DNA of 64,000 nt from Serilophus lunatus (lineage: Eukaryota > Chordata > Aves > Passeriformes > Eurylaimidae): the NCBI GenBank assembly GCA_013399895.1, contig VXBA01001027.1:1937838-2001837 (forward strand). The letters are read 5' to 3'. This document shows positions 27,531-40,219 of this stretch, piece by piece (within the stretch, counting starts at the first letter, position 1; each line of letters begins with the position of its first letter). Position numbers and translations under genes: made by a program. The notes below the pieces were generated by a model that was given only the letters and a program-made list of their open reading frames with translations, did not search any database and had not been told where the DNA came from.

Positions 27531-28920
27531 TTTCTGGCATTGATCCATAGGCAAAACAAGCTAAGCTGTAGCTGTAATTTCTATTCTGCTTGCAGAAAGG
27601 GGAGGTAACATAAGATGTGTTGCTTTACATCTCTAAGAATGGTACAAGGCAGTGGGAAAAAAACCAACAAGTCATTACTCATGCGACGCATCTTTTCGGG
27701 AAGAGTTTTTCCAGTACACAGAGCATATCCAGAATTTACATAAATATTTACCCTAATGAAATACTCATTTGAAGTAACACAGTTCTGAACAAAAGGATTC
27801 CTTCTGTACCATGAAAATTAATGCCTGTGTCTCCAAATGTGGACTAGCCAACATATTTTGCCTAAGGTTAAAAAAACTGCTTGGCAAAGGCACTAGAAGG
27901 TAGAGATCTTAATTAAATCTGTGCACAAGATCTGGGATCACATGTTTTCAATTACTTTTGTTCTTTTCTATTTTTCTGGCTGTTTTTTTTTCCTTTCAGA
28001 ATCTAAAATTCATCCCGGGGACACTAAAATTTTCTGTGCCATTGGCAGATCTTTTGAACAAATCTGCACATATTTGTTTTTTACTTGGCACCATACCAAA
28101 CTCATTCTCCTGACACAAAAAATGGTGATTTCCATTCACTTTCTTTTGAATACCTAGATTCACTATCTTCCACATGTTGGATCTCCCATGCTACTGCAGA
28201 GCCTAAAACAAGTCAGAATCACTCCTTCCAGTGCCAAAAAAAAGACCTTTCCTTACATATAGCCTTTCCACTGTCTTGCATCAGCTTATTAACTAGTAGC
28301 TCATTTATCAGTTGTCCAATCACATAAGTACATAGGCAGTTAGTTTAGAAATTCTATGAGTACTTACGTTCTTTACTGCATATATACAGCTATAATTGCA
28401 CATATTGCTACAAGCAGAAAGCCGAGCCAAAAAGTAGCTTTGTAAAGCACTGTGGAAGAGTTACCCTTTGAAAGTTATGCTTTTTATGGTAATGAAAGGC
28501 ACTGACTGACACATCTACCAATGCACTTTTTTTTAAGGAGCCTAGTACTTGAGAGTACTGTGTCCTGGCTGGCATTGTATAGGAAACTGCTTTGATACAT
28601 ACAACAAGGATCTGCCATCTACAGCTGACAAAAGAGGAGTGCACAGAAACACAATCAGAAGTGGCTTAGAAATCCCTTGGCCTGTGAAGTTGGAGAGAAC
28701 CTATTTACAGTAACTAGTTTGAGCCTCATAGTTCATATACATATGTTATCATGTTTCTTGAGCTCTAAGCAGAGGTCACTCTGCCTGGCATTATTAAGAG
28801 AGCAAACACACTGTCAGCACTCAAAATTCCTACAATGGCATAAAAAGGATAGAATACATCTGTCATGCCTGAGTTTCCCTTCAGTCACAAAGCTACAGCT
28901 GTGTCAGACTAAAAGAAAAC

Positions 28921-28965
28921 CAGATCAAACCAAAACCTCCAAACCAAAACCAAAACCAAACCAAG
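28921..28965 (+). repeat. C/A-rich simple repeat (CCAAAA-type)
   Basis: A G-poor tract composed mainly of AACCAAAA units, interrupted by a few other bases. It is a degenerate simple repeat with no gene association. Confidence 0.7.
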
Positions 28966-29380
28966 AGGGCAGGCCATGGAATTTTGTGTGCACTACACCT
29001 TGAAACACCTCAGCTACTGCAGCACCAGAAACTTCTTTTTCATAGTTGAGTGATCTATTGAAAGCACATTATTACATATGAGGAGCCCAAAGCAACAGCT
29101 CATCCACTTGGTTACCTTTTTGTTGAATGTATTATTTAAACCAGAGCTTAGAGACAGTGTCTATCTAATACCTCAGAATAAAACACAGCATTTCACAATG
29201 ACTTCCTGAAACCTGTGGCACCACTGGGAATCAAAACTACTTTAGATACGAAGAATCCAAAATAAGATGTGACAAGTAATTATCTGACTTTTTGAAGAAT
29301 CAAGAATTACAGACAGGTCAAGAAGTGGCTGAGTAGGCATTTTCAGCCCAGCTGTTAACTATCAAAACAAATGCATATAA

Positions 29381-29443
29381 AATAAAAAAAACCCCAACCA
29401 ACCAATAAAAAAAACCCCAAACCCCCCAAAAAACCCTAAAAAT
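29381..29443 (+). repeat. G-free C/A-rich tract with C-runs
   Basis: Sixty-three bases with no G, including CCCC, CCCC, CCCCCC and CCC runs separated by A-rich spacers. The minus strand therefore carries four G-runs of three or more, with intervening loops of about 19, 3 and 6 bases, so a long-loop G-quadruplex is conceivable. It resembles a degenerate simple repeat. A vertebrate telomere array (TTAGGG) is not present. Confidence 0.75.
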
Positions 29444-29449
29444 CTAACT

Positions 29450-32400
29450 TATTCATATTTTCACTTATACTTTCAGTTTGAGCTGCAAAAGTAGCTGTTC
29501 TGCAGCCATTGTAATCTAAAATGTTGTTTTGCGACCGTTGTCCGCTTACAGTATTCACAAATATTCCTGTCTAGCTGTTCTGAAGGATAAAGGTACTTTA
29601 GAATGGAAAACGTTATCTGATATTCTGTATCAGATCTTCTAAGATTGGCTTCACTGAGATTCCATAGGATGTGCAAATCACCCAGTAGTTCCAAAATGTT
29701 ATCATGCATTTCTATTTCCTTCTCTGAACATACAAGGATTGAGCTTGCCTGGCCAGCACTGAGACATCCATCATGATAGCAACAGGTATAGAAAGAAAAT
29801 AAAAGAAGGCCATTTATAGATGTATAAATATTCTGTTTTCCTCAAAGTACACTGTTCTACTATGAATATCCACAGGACTTTGAACTGGTAACATTTTGAA
29901 TTTCTATAGTATCAGATACTTCCTCTAAGATGCAGAAAAAGGATATTTTGAATGCAAGTGGTCTTTTTGATGATCATCTTTGCACATTGAAGAGTTTCTA
30001 GATGAATTATTTGCATTTGATCAAATTCGAGTTTCATGGTCATGCTATGTTCTCTCGGAGTACTCCATGACTTTAGGTGACATCTTGTCTGCGAAGGTGA
30101 TGACCTTCTCACAGAATTGATAACTGGTCATCCCACACCACAGACTTTCTGGACAACATGTGCTTTACAGGGTTTTTTTCTCTTATTTTTACTCTGCCAA
30201 ATTTGATTATTTTTATTGTTACTACTAGAAAGAATAGGATTAGACACATATCCAAGTTTTTGGTGCTTCTCATCATCCCATTTGAGGTGATGGCCAACAT
30301 TATTTGGCTAATTGCAAGTCCTACAACTAAGTCCATAACTACTGTCTCTATCACCAAAGTCACTTTCTCCTGGAAGTAGAATAGAGAAGGTCCCCTATAA
30401 CTCATACTGCTTCTTCAATTTACTGAGACAGCCCACAGAGGATCCTGGAATCTTCTGGATGTTATGGATTACCTGAAGAGACCATTGTTTTAGTAAGAGA
30501 GAGGATGGTTGGCAAAAACCTTAACTACTAATCTCGCCTTCACATTTTTTTTAGCTCTCCTACTATTCAACCTCAAGTCCCTTGACAAAAACAGCATCAT
30601 CTGTGATTACGTCACTCCTGAGAGATGTTTGCCTAACCTGTCAAAAGACTTGTAATGACGGCAACTTCATAAATCTCCAGGCAATCTATTTCCGTGGTTT
30701 TTCATCTGAACTGCCAGAAAGATTCTCTTTCTTTCTAACCAAGAAACCTTTCTGCTGTAATTCATTATTTCTTATCCTTGGTCTTTTAAGTGACAAGCAG
30801 CATATAAGAGCTGTTACACAACTTGCTGAATATAATCCATTATATTGTTTTTCTCACAGGAGTATGATATCTTTCAGTCTAGAATCCATCACATCCACTC
30901 CCTCATTTTCTGAAAAAACTTTACGACAAAATAATATTTCAATTCATGTAACACAGATGCTTATCTTATGTCCTGGATCCTGCCATGTCCAGTTAAAAGT
31001 TGAATACTAAGATGTGACATATGAGGAAAATGGCTGGTTGGGTGTGCTGAACCCACTGATTTTCTGAGACTAATGAGGAGACTGGGACAAAGACATGATC
31101 TCCGTGCCAAAAGGAGAACACCAAGTGCAAAAGACAATATAGGGTTACTATTTATAGATAATAGCAACGATTCAGGTTGTTGCAGGATGCTAGTGCCACA
31201 AACCATCATGGTGCCACAAGTTTTGAACAGCTGAAAACACAATGAATAATTCTTTTTCTCTTGGATTACCACAGAACCTTCAGCAATCAGAGATGATTTA
31301 ATCTGGATCATATACAGTAGTAGAACAGTAAATTATGAATGATGGTTGAAGTTCAGAAAAATACAATAGTTAATTTTAAATCCACATACAACAGACTAGC
31401 GGGGAAGTTCATGTATTTCTTCTAAATTTTTACTTACATTCAAGATGTAGCATCTCTTTGAATGCATGATGTTTTACTTTTAAAATTCAGTATGATAGAT
31501 GGTCCAGCCTGTTGCTAGTTAAGTCACTCTGATGGCTAATTGCTCTTTATGTTAGAAATTGGTATTTCATTTCAAGACTGAATTTGGCATGTCAGCATCC
31601 ATCCACTGGATCCTGTTGATGGATTGAAGGGCTGCCTACAAACAGAAAACTCTTCTTAAGAAAGCAACTATTAAAACCAGATATGCTGAAGCAGTGAGCT
31701 TTAATCAGGACCTGAACACTCAATGGCCTTTCTGTAACCACACCTGGTGTCAAAGCATCAGTATTTTATATGTGTATGTGCAGAGCAGCAAGAGGAGAAA
31801 AACTACACTGAGAAGTCAATTTTATTGTGCATGCTCCCAAAGAAGTGAAAACAAGAGTACTACATAAATACTTAAGAAATTCTGAATTATATTTTTCTGT
31901 TTTTCCCTATTCCCATATCTGAATGGCCATGTTATGCCTAAACCAGATTCAAAATTCAGCAGAAAAGTTGAATAAATGCTACTTGCAGAGGGAAAAACAC
32001 AGTTGGTAACAGTTGCTCACTGGATATAGCAAGCATAGAACTTTTGTTTGTGTAAAGTATTACACTAAATGGCAATAAAAATTATAAATTGTAAACCACA
32101 TTGCATTATCTCCTCTATTTGAACTTGTGAACCTTTCCCATAGAAAAATTTAACAACCTATTCATATTTCATACCTTTCTGAATAGTATGGAGAGGATGC
32201 TAAGAAACTACACAAAAGAATAATACGTGGAGATTTTCAGGCATAAAATATTGTCTTGCTAAAAGCAAACAACATTTTACCTTAGTAATTATTAAATTTT
32301 CAGATGTACTTGTTTTTCTCACCTGTGCCTCTAGGCAGAGGATGCTGGAAGTGCCTCAAGGATCCAATACACTTTCTGTGTGAAAAACCCCTGAGTCTTC

Positions 32401-35400
32401 TCCACACAGTTTCTAAAGCAGTGTGATTTTCTACACCATTCTTCCCCAGTCAAACTGACATTACAGCACATATGACAGCAAAGAGATATAAAAGCATAAG
32501 AAGATGTAATAAAATTAATGGTCTAATTCACGATGGATGTAAATCAGTATAGTTTCACAGAAGGTAATGGATGTAATCTGGTTTACCATCTTAAACAACT
32601 TAAATATCACAGATCATTACAGTTTAAATGGCCCACAGTTTAAATGAACAAATGCTATTTTGGCTTATATTCAAATTATATTTGACAATACTAATATGTT
32701 ACAAAGCTTAATTTGCATAACAAACCCAGTAGCCTACTCTGTCATCAGCAGCCTTACAGGGACACCCCAGCAGATAAGCAAACTAATCCAGAAGTTCTAA
32801 ATGCCATGGCACAGTCAAGATCTAATGTAAGAAAATCCAGCTCTAAAAAGAACTTAGCACAACTTAGTCAATGGCCAAGAATCCATCAAAAATATTTATT
32901 TGTTTTTCCTCAGCACTTGTTTTTCCACTGCCTGTCTAAGGTACCTTGGGAATGGTGTAGGCCTATACATTGGTACATCCAGCAAATTTGAACCTCATTA
33001 TTCTTGACTTACACGGAGGTTTTTTGTAACAAGTAACACAAGAGTTTTTGTAACTGTTGCAAAAACATTTTCCCAAACACTCCACAGTTAGGTGGGTTTT
33101 CCTCTTGAGCTTTCTCTGAAACAAAAAGCTCTCAAAGTTTCCTTCTCTTTGTCCAATTTTGCCACATGCATTTCACGTCTCACTTACACTCTCACTCTTC
33201 AGTCCTTTCCCCTTTTCGCTGCCATCACCACTACAGATGGAGTCTTGCATCCCTCCCTATATTTTTTCCTGCAGCAAGTCTGCAATCGACAGATTTATCT
33301 CTCAGCAAAAGGATACCAGTAATCCGTTTTCCAATAGATAAATCACATTTCTGAGACACACAGCCAGGTTGCGCTTGAAGAGAACAGATCACTTGGCACA
33401 CTAATTTCTCCAAGGTAACACATACATACTTCCTTAAAACTGTAAATAAAATGATAGCCCTAAGAAGAGTTTGGGTCTATTATTTGGGGTTTTGACTATC
33501 ACTGCTTTCTCATAGCTTGCTGGTGAAGATGGTCAACCAAAGCAAAACTTCTGTCATGATCTATTAATAGAGAATAAGGATTAATGAAGGATTATGTCAT
33601 AATGAGTCTGCCTGCAGAGTTGCTTCAGTTCTTGTCCTTTACTGCCAAAATACAGTTCTCATTTCCAACAAACAAAGTCTATCTGAGAGAAAGCACAGAG
33701 CTCCTTTAGAACTGGAAAGTCCTGTGCATAATAATGAATGACTAACTCTTCTTTTGCCAAAGCGCTTCAGCACTTTCAATGTCATAGGTCAAAGCAGTGA
33801 TTCAGAGGGGCCTGATCCTTATCTAAGCTTCTGCAACAAAATTAGAATGTGCTGTATCCTTATTAAAGAAATGTTTGTTTCATTATCAATGAAATGAAAA
33901 GAAAGTGGTGCAACACAGTTTTGCAAACCACAGGAATAAGCCATTAGAGTTAATGGTTTATTACAAATATTTAATTAATCTGTATGTTGGAGATCTAGCA
34001 TTTGTTAAGACAAAATTTACCGTATACTCAATAACCTATCTGAATTTGCATGTATTTGAGAGAGCATTTTACCAAATGGATTGACATTAATAGCCCTCAT
34101 GTTGAAAATGTTAAAAAAAAAAAANACACTTTCACAGAAAATACTTCAATTCCAGGAAAATGAGCAATTAAAAAAGAAAAAAGAGAACGATTTTCCCTAA
34201 ATAAACTATTTAAATATTTCTTCATATTTACACAAAAATCTCCCTACTTGTTGTCAAGAGATACTGTATAAACTAAATTTATATACATAATAAAGTTGGT
34301 CATTCTATGCATAGCTATTGCAATAATATACACAGTTATTGCAGTAATCATCTATGTAATAAGGAAGTAATTTTTCTCTGTTTAAAGTTTTATCTGCCAA
34401 ACTCTTAAAGGTTGAATTTAACAAAATCTGTGAATACAAGTCACTTTTTAAAAACATTTAAAGAAATATGGAAGGCCCTATTGCAACATGCAATAGTGAT
34501 TCAAACAATTAATTAGAAGACAGGTAACAGTGAGAAAAAAATGAGATCATTACATTAGTCACTGAAAAGAGAAAGATGAAATCAAAATTTAGTTTGTGCT
34601 TGTTAGTCCAGTTACAGCAAAACAACAACAGAAAGTAAATGAAGTTATACCTGATCTAAGTTAAATTTCAATCAGAATGTATCCAGGGAGCATATTAGGA
34701 TTGAAAAGCAGAATCCTAATCTCTAAAATTAGAAAATTGATCAGCTGGGATATGCATCAGAGAGATTCATCAAAGCCTTGTAACAGCCTATCTCCATTTA
34801 CTGTTTAGATACAGCTAATCTACATCATTAAATTGACCATTCAGCAACTGAAAATCTGCCATGTAGGTCCCGACTTTTCATAGAGGCTTTTAAATATGTA
34901 TTCGGTAACTACAAAGTACTGAATATATTTTCAGTCTTTTTATACTAAGATTTACAACTAATGACCTTAAGCAATGTCATGCATGTAAAACAAAATTATG
35001 AGACCACCCTGGTTTGAGCAGAATTAAGGTATAGAATCATACTTCATTCACATTCAAATTTAGGAGGATAGAACAAAAAAAAATCCATAGTAATATAGCT
35101 AAACCTATTTCATAGTTTTACTTTGTAAAACATGCCTCTTCACTTGTATTTTGCTATTACAGGCTCAATATAAGTAGACAATTATCTAAGCTTAATGCCA
35201 AGAATGATAATGCATTGAGCACATGCAAAATCCTTGTGCAACATCAACCACAGCCCGCGGGGATAAAACATTTATCAGTTGCTCCTTAGAGCACTAGTGG
35301 CTTGAAAATTTGGCTGCCCATGCCGACATTTAGTGAAATCATAGTTTTAGCTTCATTCAGAGCCCAACACAGCAAAGCCTGATACCAGGATGACTCTGCT

Positions 35401-38400
35401 GGCAATCTGCCTCCCTGTACCCACACGCACCACGGGCTACTTTCTGTCCCACTACTTCCCATGAAAGAAGTCCTTTTACTGAACTGCAGTGGTTGGCACA
35501 GTGCCCCTTTCATGGCCCAAACTAACCGTCATCTTGGATGTAACAAATTAGTACATTCTCAGAATAATAATAAGTATGGACATGAAAACACTATTGTTTT
35601 TACTTGGAAATGAAGTAACTACATTTTAGCTGGGTGACTTTTTCAGTTCAGCACCACAGGCAAAAATAAATCTTATAGAAAGAATGGACAATTACAGGAG
35701 AGACGAGACACAGGCTTTTGCTGCGGGTTCACAAGTAAAAGAGCTGCTTTTCGTAATGCCTGAAGAACATATTGTAAAATAAAATTTTGAATTACGACTT
35801 ATTCCTTTAAAAAAGAATTGCTGGAGGGTGTTACTACTTGATTTACAACTGATAGAGATTTTTTTTGCCTGTAAAGTACAGAAATGCTTAAGTAAGCTCT
35901 ATTAACACTACAATGAAAAATTTTACAAAATACATTGAAAACATTAAATATAGAGTAGTGTAGGTACTAGACTCAAGCTAAGCATGGAAGTATCACTCTG
36001 GATTTTCCAATAATAAAACACAAACTTTGGTAATGTGAAATTTATCTTCAATTACAAATAAATATTTCTAAAGCATCACACACCTGCCATTTTATCTGAG
36101 CACTGTGATTATAACAAAAATTCATTTTATGCCTCTAGCTCTGCACATTTCATTGCACATCAGACCTTATAAGAACAGTATAACAGAACACATTTTATAA
36201 TGTAATTTTAAACTGCTGATAAAAGTGAATTCACATCATTGTTCTCAGCACAGATGTCCTAGGCCAAGTTTTCTGAAAAGTACAGATAATTAAAACTTTC
36301 CTGTATCATAGACCAATACGGTAACAGCTTTCTTGCCAAACTATGATATGAAACATTAATAAGGATTTGAATAACAAGTGCATCCCTTACTGTGTAACTC
36401 CTTAGCAGCAGATAAGACTAAATTAGTGTGAAGTGCTGACAAGTATGAAAGATTAAAACAAATATTTCTTGTAAATATGCTAAATATATTTCAATTTTTT
36501 GCTATGTTCAGTCTGTGAAGCAAAAAAATCCAATATATATCACATGTATTTAAAAGTACGGAGTTTGAAAGAGTTTAAATAATTCAAGGTATTTTATGTA
36601 AAATATTTAACAATTTTACTAAACTTTCTGGTTCAAATGAGTCCAAGAATATCTCATTATAAATGGAGACAGTCCTGAAAAAGCAATCAAGCATGACTAA
36701 AAAGATCACTCTTTTACACAAAAAAATAGCCTTCTTATTTTACCCTTTGTTGGAAAGACATTTGGCCAGCCACAGGGGAAATACATAATCTACTTTTATA
36801 TTCAAATAATATATTTCAAAATTCTATGCATACAAGGACCTTAAAACAATTCTGGGTGGAATATATAAGACATGGGTTTATGTGATCCTAATAACTGAAT
36901 TGCTGACATGGGCTGACAATTACTTGGGGGGCTTTATTTGTTTGTTTCTGGTACTCTAAAGTATGTGAACAAGTATTTTGTCTATTAGTTATTTCTAATG
37001 TGACTTTGAAGGAAAATACCAATGGAGACAGACTGAAATAAAATATGCAGTGAGATCCTGGCTAGCAAAAATAGAAGTATACACATTTTTATGGGGATGA
37101 TCATTATTGCAGCTACCTTAATTCTGAAGCCTAGTTCTGATCAAAGCAGCATTCCACCACAAACACACGTACAAAAAGTACATCTTACTATCCAAAATAT
37201 AAAAACCTGATTGTCGGTGCATCTTTTTATTTTTTTTTCTTATATTCAAATAAAGAATATTGATGGTTACTTGCTTTCAGAATCTGAAGGACTAATGAAA
37301 CAACATCTTAATTTTTATGGACACTAATGTGTCAGTGCTTCTGGAGGAAAATTGCTTTTCAAGGCAATACTGCCAGGATAAGAGTCAGGGAGGAGAGATG
37401 CAATTGATGTTTTTCACTTTAAACAAGACGACTCTTATTCAGTTTCTCAATACCCAGGATTATGAAGATCAGAGTACTATACACCCCAGAAGAGAAAAAG
37501 CTTAGAGCAATTATAGTTCTCTTCCAAGTACTGTAGCACTCAGTGATGCTTTTCCACAAATAAGCAGTCTACACACATCTCTTCTGCTTCATAACTGTGT
37601 GGGGTTCCTGCTCCTAAAACTCACAGATATAAAATAAAACAGGGAATTAAAGTAATAACATCACCATTTCAGCCCTGAATTTCATTGCTTGTGAAGAGTT
37701 AAAGTTTTCTTGTACTAGCTGGATGTGTTCCCCATTTATGCCTTTGCTAAGGAGCAGTGATGTTACAATATCAGGGCAAAGGACTGAGGAGTGAAATGTC
37801 AGTGTGACTTGTACATTCAAGCTTCCTCTGGGCTCTTTCAGCTTATACAGCAGAGCAGGATGAATATTTGTGCTAACTACACATTTCAGTACAAAGAGCC
37901 CAATTCAGAGAAAAAAAAATCCCATCCCATTTATGGCGACTGTGCACTTTAGCAAATACAATTATAAATGGTTTATTCATACATAGGGAAGAGCTTCTAC
38001 AACTGTTGTGCAAGAAACCTGCCCCTGAGAGGGTTTGATGAGCCTGATTCAGTGAGGGTAACGAAGAAACTAGCCTCAACTTTAGCTCTTGGGCTACAGG
38101 CTCCTTCACAAATGTTTCACATTTAAAAAAACAAAGAACTGCGTGGCCAAGTTGGTGATGCAGAGTTCTATGGAAAAGCTGTGACTCAGGTTTAAACACC
38201 TAAGTTGGATAGGAGAGTACTGTCTGCATTTACAGGTCATCGTGAAGCTGACTGAAAATGATTCATGGACAATTTTTACTTAGGCAGCATTTTTAAAATA
38301 GCATTTACTGGCTTATGAAGAAAACTTTGTATGGATCATACTTACACATATTTATTGTTTAGTCTTTCTCTACTCTTCTATCTGACAAGCAGAAAAAATT

Positions 38401-38430
38401 TCTCACACATACTCCTAAAAAAAGCAAACT
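29450..38430. other. Unique AT-rich sequence; longest frames lack any recognisable family
   Basis: About 9 kb without a supported gene. The longest open frame of the window (142 codons, plus, 30582-31010) and a 116-codon minus frame (30961-31311) overlap each other partly and have no domain I recognise. Minus-strand frames at 29912-30405 are likewise unidentified. An A-run ending in an ambiguous base (34125) marks a sequencing or assembly uncertainty. No repeat ends were recognised. Confidence 0.5.
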
Positions 38431-38439
38431 AACATAGCT

Positions 38440-38600
38440 GTACTTCCACAGCAGTTAATAGCACAAGCAGCTAATTAATTATGTGCTTATGTGTGCAACC
38501 AGCTATTCATGGAAATTATACAAGCAGTTGAGCACATACTTGGTGCACACAAATACTTAATTGCCCAATGTGCTGAAAGTCTTATACAAAGTAGAAAAAA
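38440..38600. promoter_or_regulatory. Small candidate conserved block around TAATTAATTA
   Basis: A short stretch carries GCTAATTAATTATGTGC plus repeated GTGTGCA/TGCACAC words and a TTAATTGCCC core. It contains no frame and no simple repeat. Confidence is low because the window has many AT-rich words by composition. Confidence 0.3.
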
Positions 38601-39788
38601 ATGTCATATCTAACTATTGCTTTGAGTTTATAGACCCTCAGGACCTACAGGTCTGATTGCATCTCTCATATGTGAATGACTCCTATAAGCTATATTCATG
38701 ACAACCTAATTTTTACATTATTCCAGATACACAACAGTGATGAAACAACTTTCTCTATAAATTTAGAAAAATTGATTTTATTGTAATGAAACTATTCTGA
38801 CATTCATGTCTTAAGTGCTATTTGAAGACTAAAGATGAATAAAAGGCAAAAAGATGTGAGGGAAAAGAAAATGCATTTCTCCAATTATGTAACACTGTGG
38901 CTCTTTCTTCTTGCCACTATTTCCCCTCATATGTTAGAAGTGCATTAAAATGGTGCTGTGCAAAACTCTGCATATATTTTCTCTGATTATGCCATAAACT
39001 TCCCAAAGGGTGAAGGGGAACAGCCTCTCGTTGTGCCCTCTCCTGGCTGCAGCTTAAACCAAGGGCAAGGGCACAAACATCACCTGCTTGCTCTTTATTG
39101 AGCAGCATTGTTTGAAATGTCCTCACAGTACCAGGTAACAAAAATATTTTCAGGTCAAACAGAAGGATCTTCAATGTTTCAAAAGAAATGTAATAAAATA
39201 AGGATAACTTGAATTTTTATTGAAAGGTCTAGAGAAGTTCAAAAGTTTGAAAGGATGCAGTTTTTTCTTGAATCACATTACTAGTTGGATTCAATGCCAG
39301 ATACATTGTTAACAATGTCCTAAGCTCCCCTTATTATTGATAAAACCAGTTTTGAAAGCATGATCTAAGGTGAATATCTAAGTGTTCCTAGATGGTAGTA
39401 TAATTCTAATATAATATGTAATTTGGGGGTAATGGCTTGGTGCCACTTAGAGTTATACTGCACTTTTTTGCAGTCATTGTAGGCTTGCTATTTGAGACAT
39501 AATAGCTGCATATGAATGCCAACTTTACATGCATACCTTATGTTTCAGTCTTTATCTTTTTAATAGATGAAGTAAATCTAAATCAAAGACAGAATATTTT
39601 ATGATTTGAGTATAAATATCTTATCTCTTATCATATAGAGAATAAAAACTTGAAACTTTACCAGAAAGTCAAAACCAAGTATTTCCTTAGTACTGGGAAA
39701 TGAATACCCAATACCTAGAATTTGAGAGAGAAGAAAGCTGCAAGATTCAAGAAAAGGAAAACAGAAACCCTATCACAAATTCTAAGTG

Positions 39789-40212
39789 TCATGGACTAAA
39801 CCCATTGATTTGTCCCCATTTCACACTCCATATTACAGGCAGGGGTCTACGTTTTGTCATGGACTGAGATAAGGACCATCTCTTTCCTGCTTCAGCACCC
39901 CAGGTGCTACAGTTGATCCCATTAACCATCAGTCTGGTACTGGGATGCCTGAGAAGGTGAAAATTCTGGTGGCTGCATAGACACCCAGTAGAGAACTTTT
40001 TTCCAAGAAGCCACCTGAGAGTGCAGCTCCCTAGATGTACCCCACACCACAGCTGGGCACTGCAAGTAGACCCAACAAACCCATGTGCATGGCCAGCACA
40101 TGACAGTGACACCCTTGGGAGGGTCAAACACCCAGATGGGACCTGTCTCATGATTAATCTGTGATCTGCCACAGGGAAAAGTTGAGATATTTGGTGCAAA
40201 ATTGAGATCCAA
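39789..40212 (-). other. Unclassified GC-richer block with overlapping minus-strand frames, possible old transposon fragment
   Basis: This roughly 420-bp stretch is visibly GC-richer than its flanks. Two long minus-strand frames overlap in different registers: 136 codons (39789-40199) and 96 codons (39922-40212). The peptides are rich in Trp, Cys and Pro but show no motif I can name. The abrupt composition change suggests an inserted, decayed element, for example the internal part of an endogenous retrovirus. I see no LTR, polymerase motif or target-site duplication to prove it. A conserved non-coding element or chance is also possible. Confidence 0.25.
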
Positions 40213-40219
40213 GAACTTA

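Noticed and set aside
29912..30405. Minus-strand frames (66 and 98 codons) that looked like a decayed processed pseudogene
   Set aside because: I compared the reading frames by memory with RNA-binding, centromere (CENP-C-like VRRS...) and piggyBac-type proteins. Only isolated short words agreed, and no ordered set of motifs was found.
30582..31010. Longest open frame in the window (142 codons, plus strand)
   Set aside because: No recognisable domain. It is expected by chance at this length and base composition, is partly overlapped by a minus frame, and has no splice-bounded coding texture.
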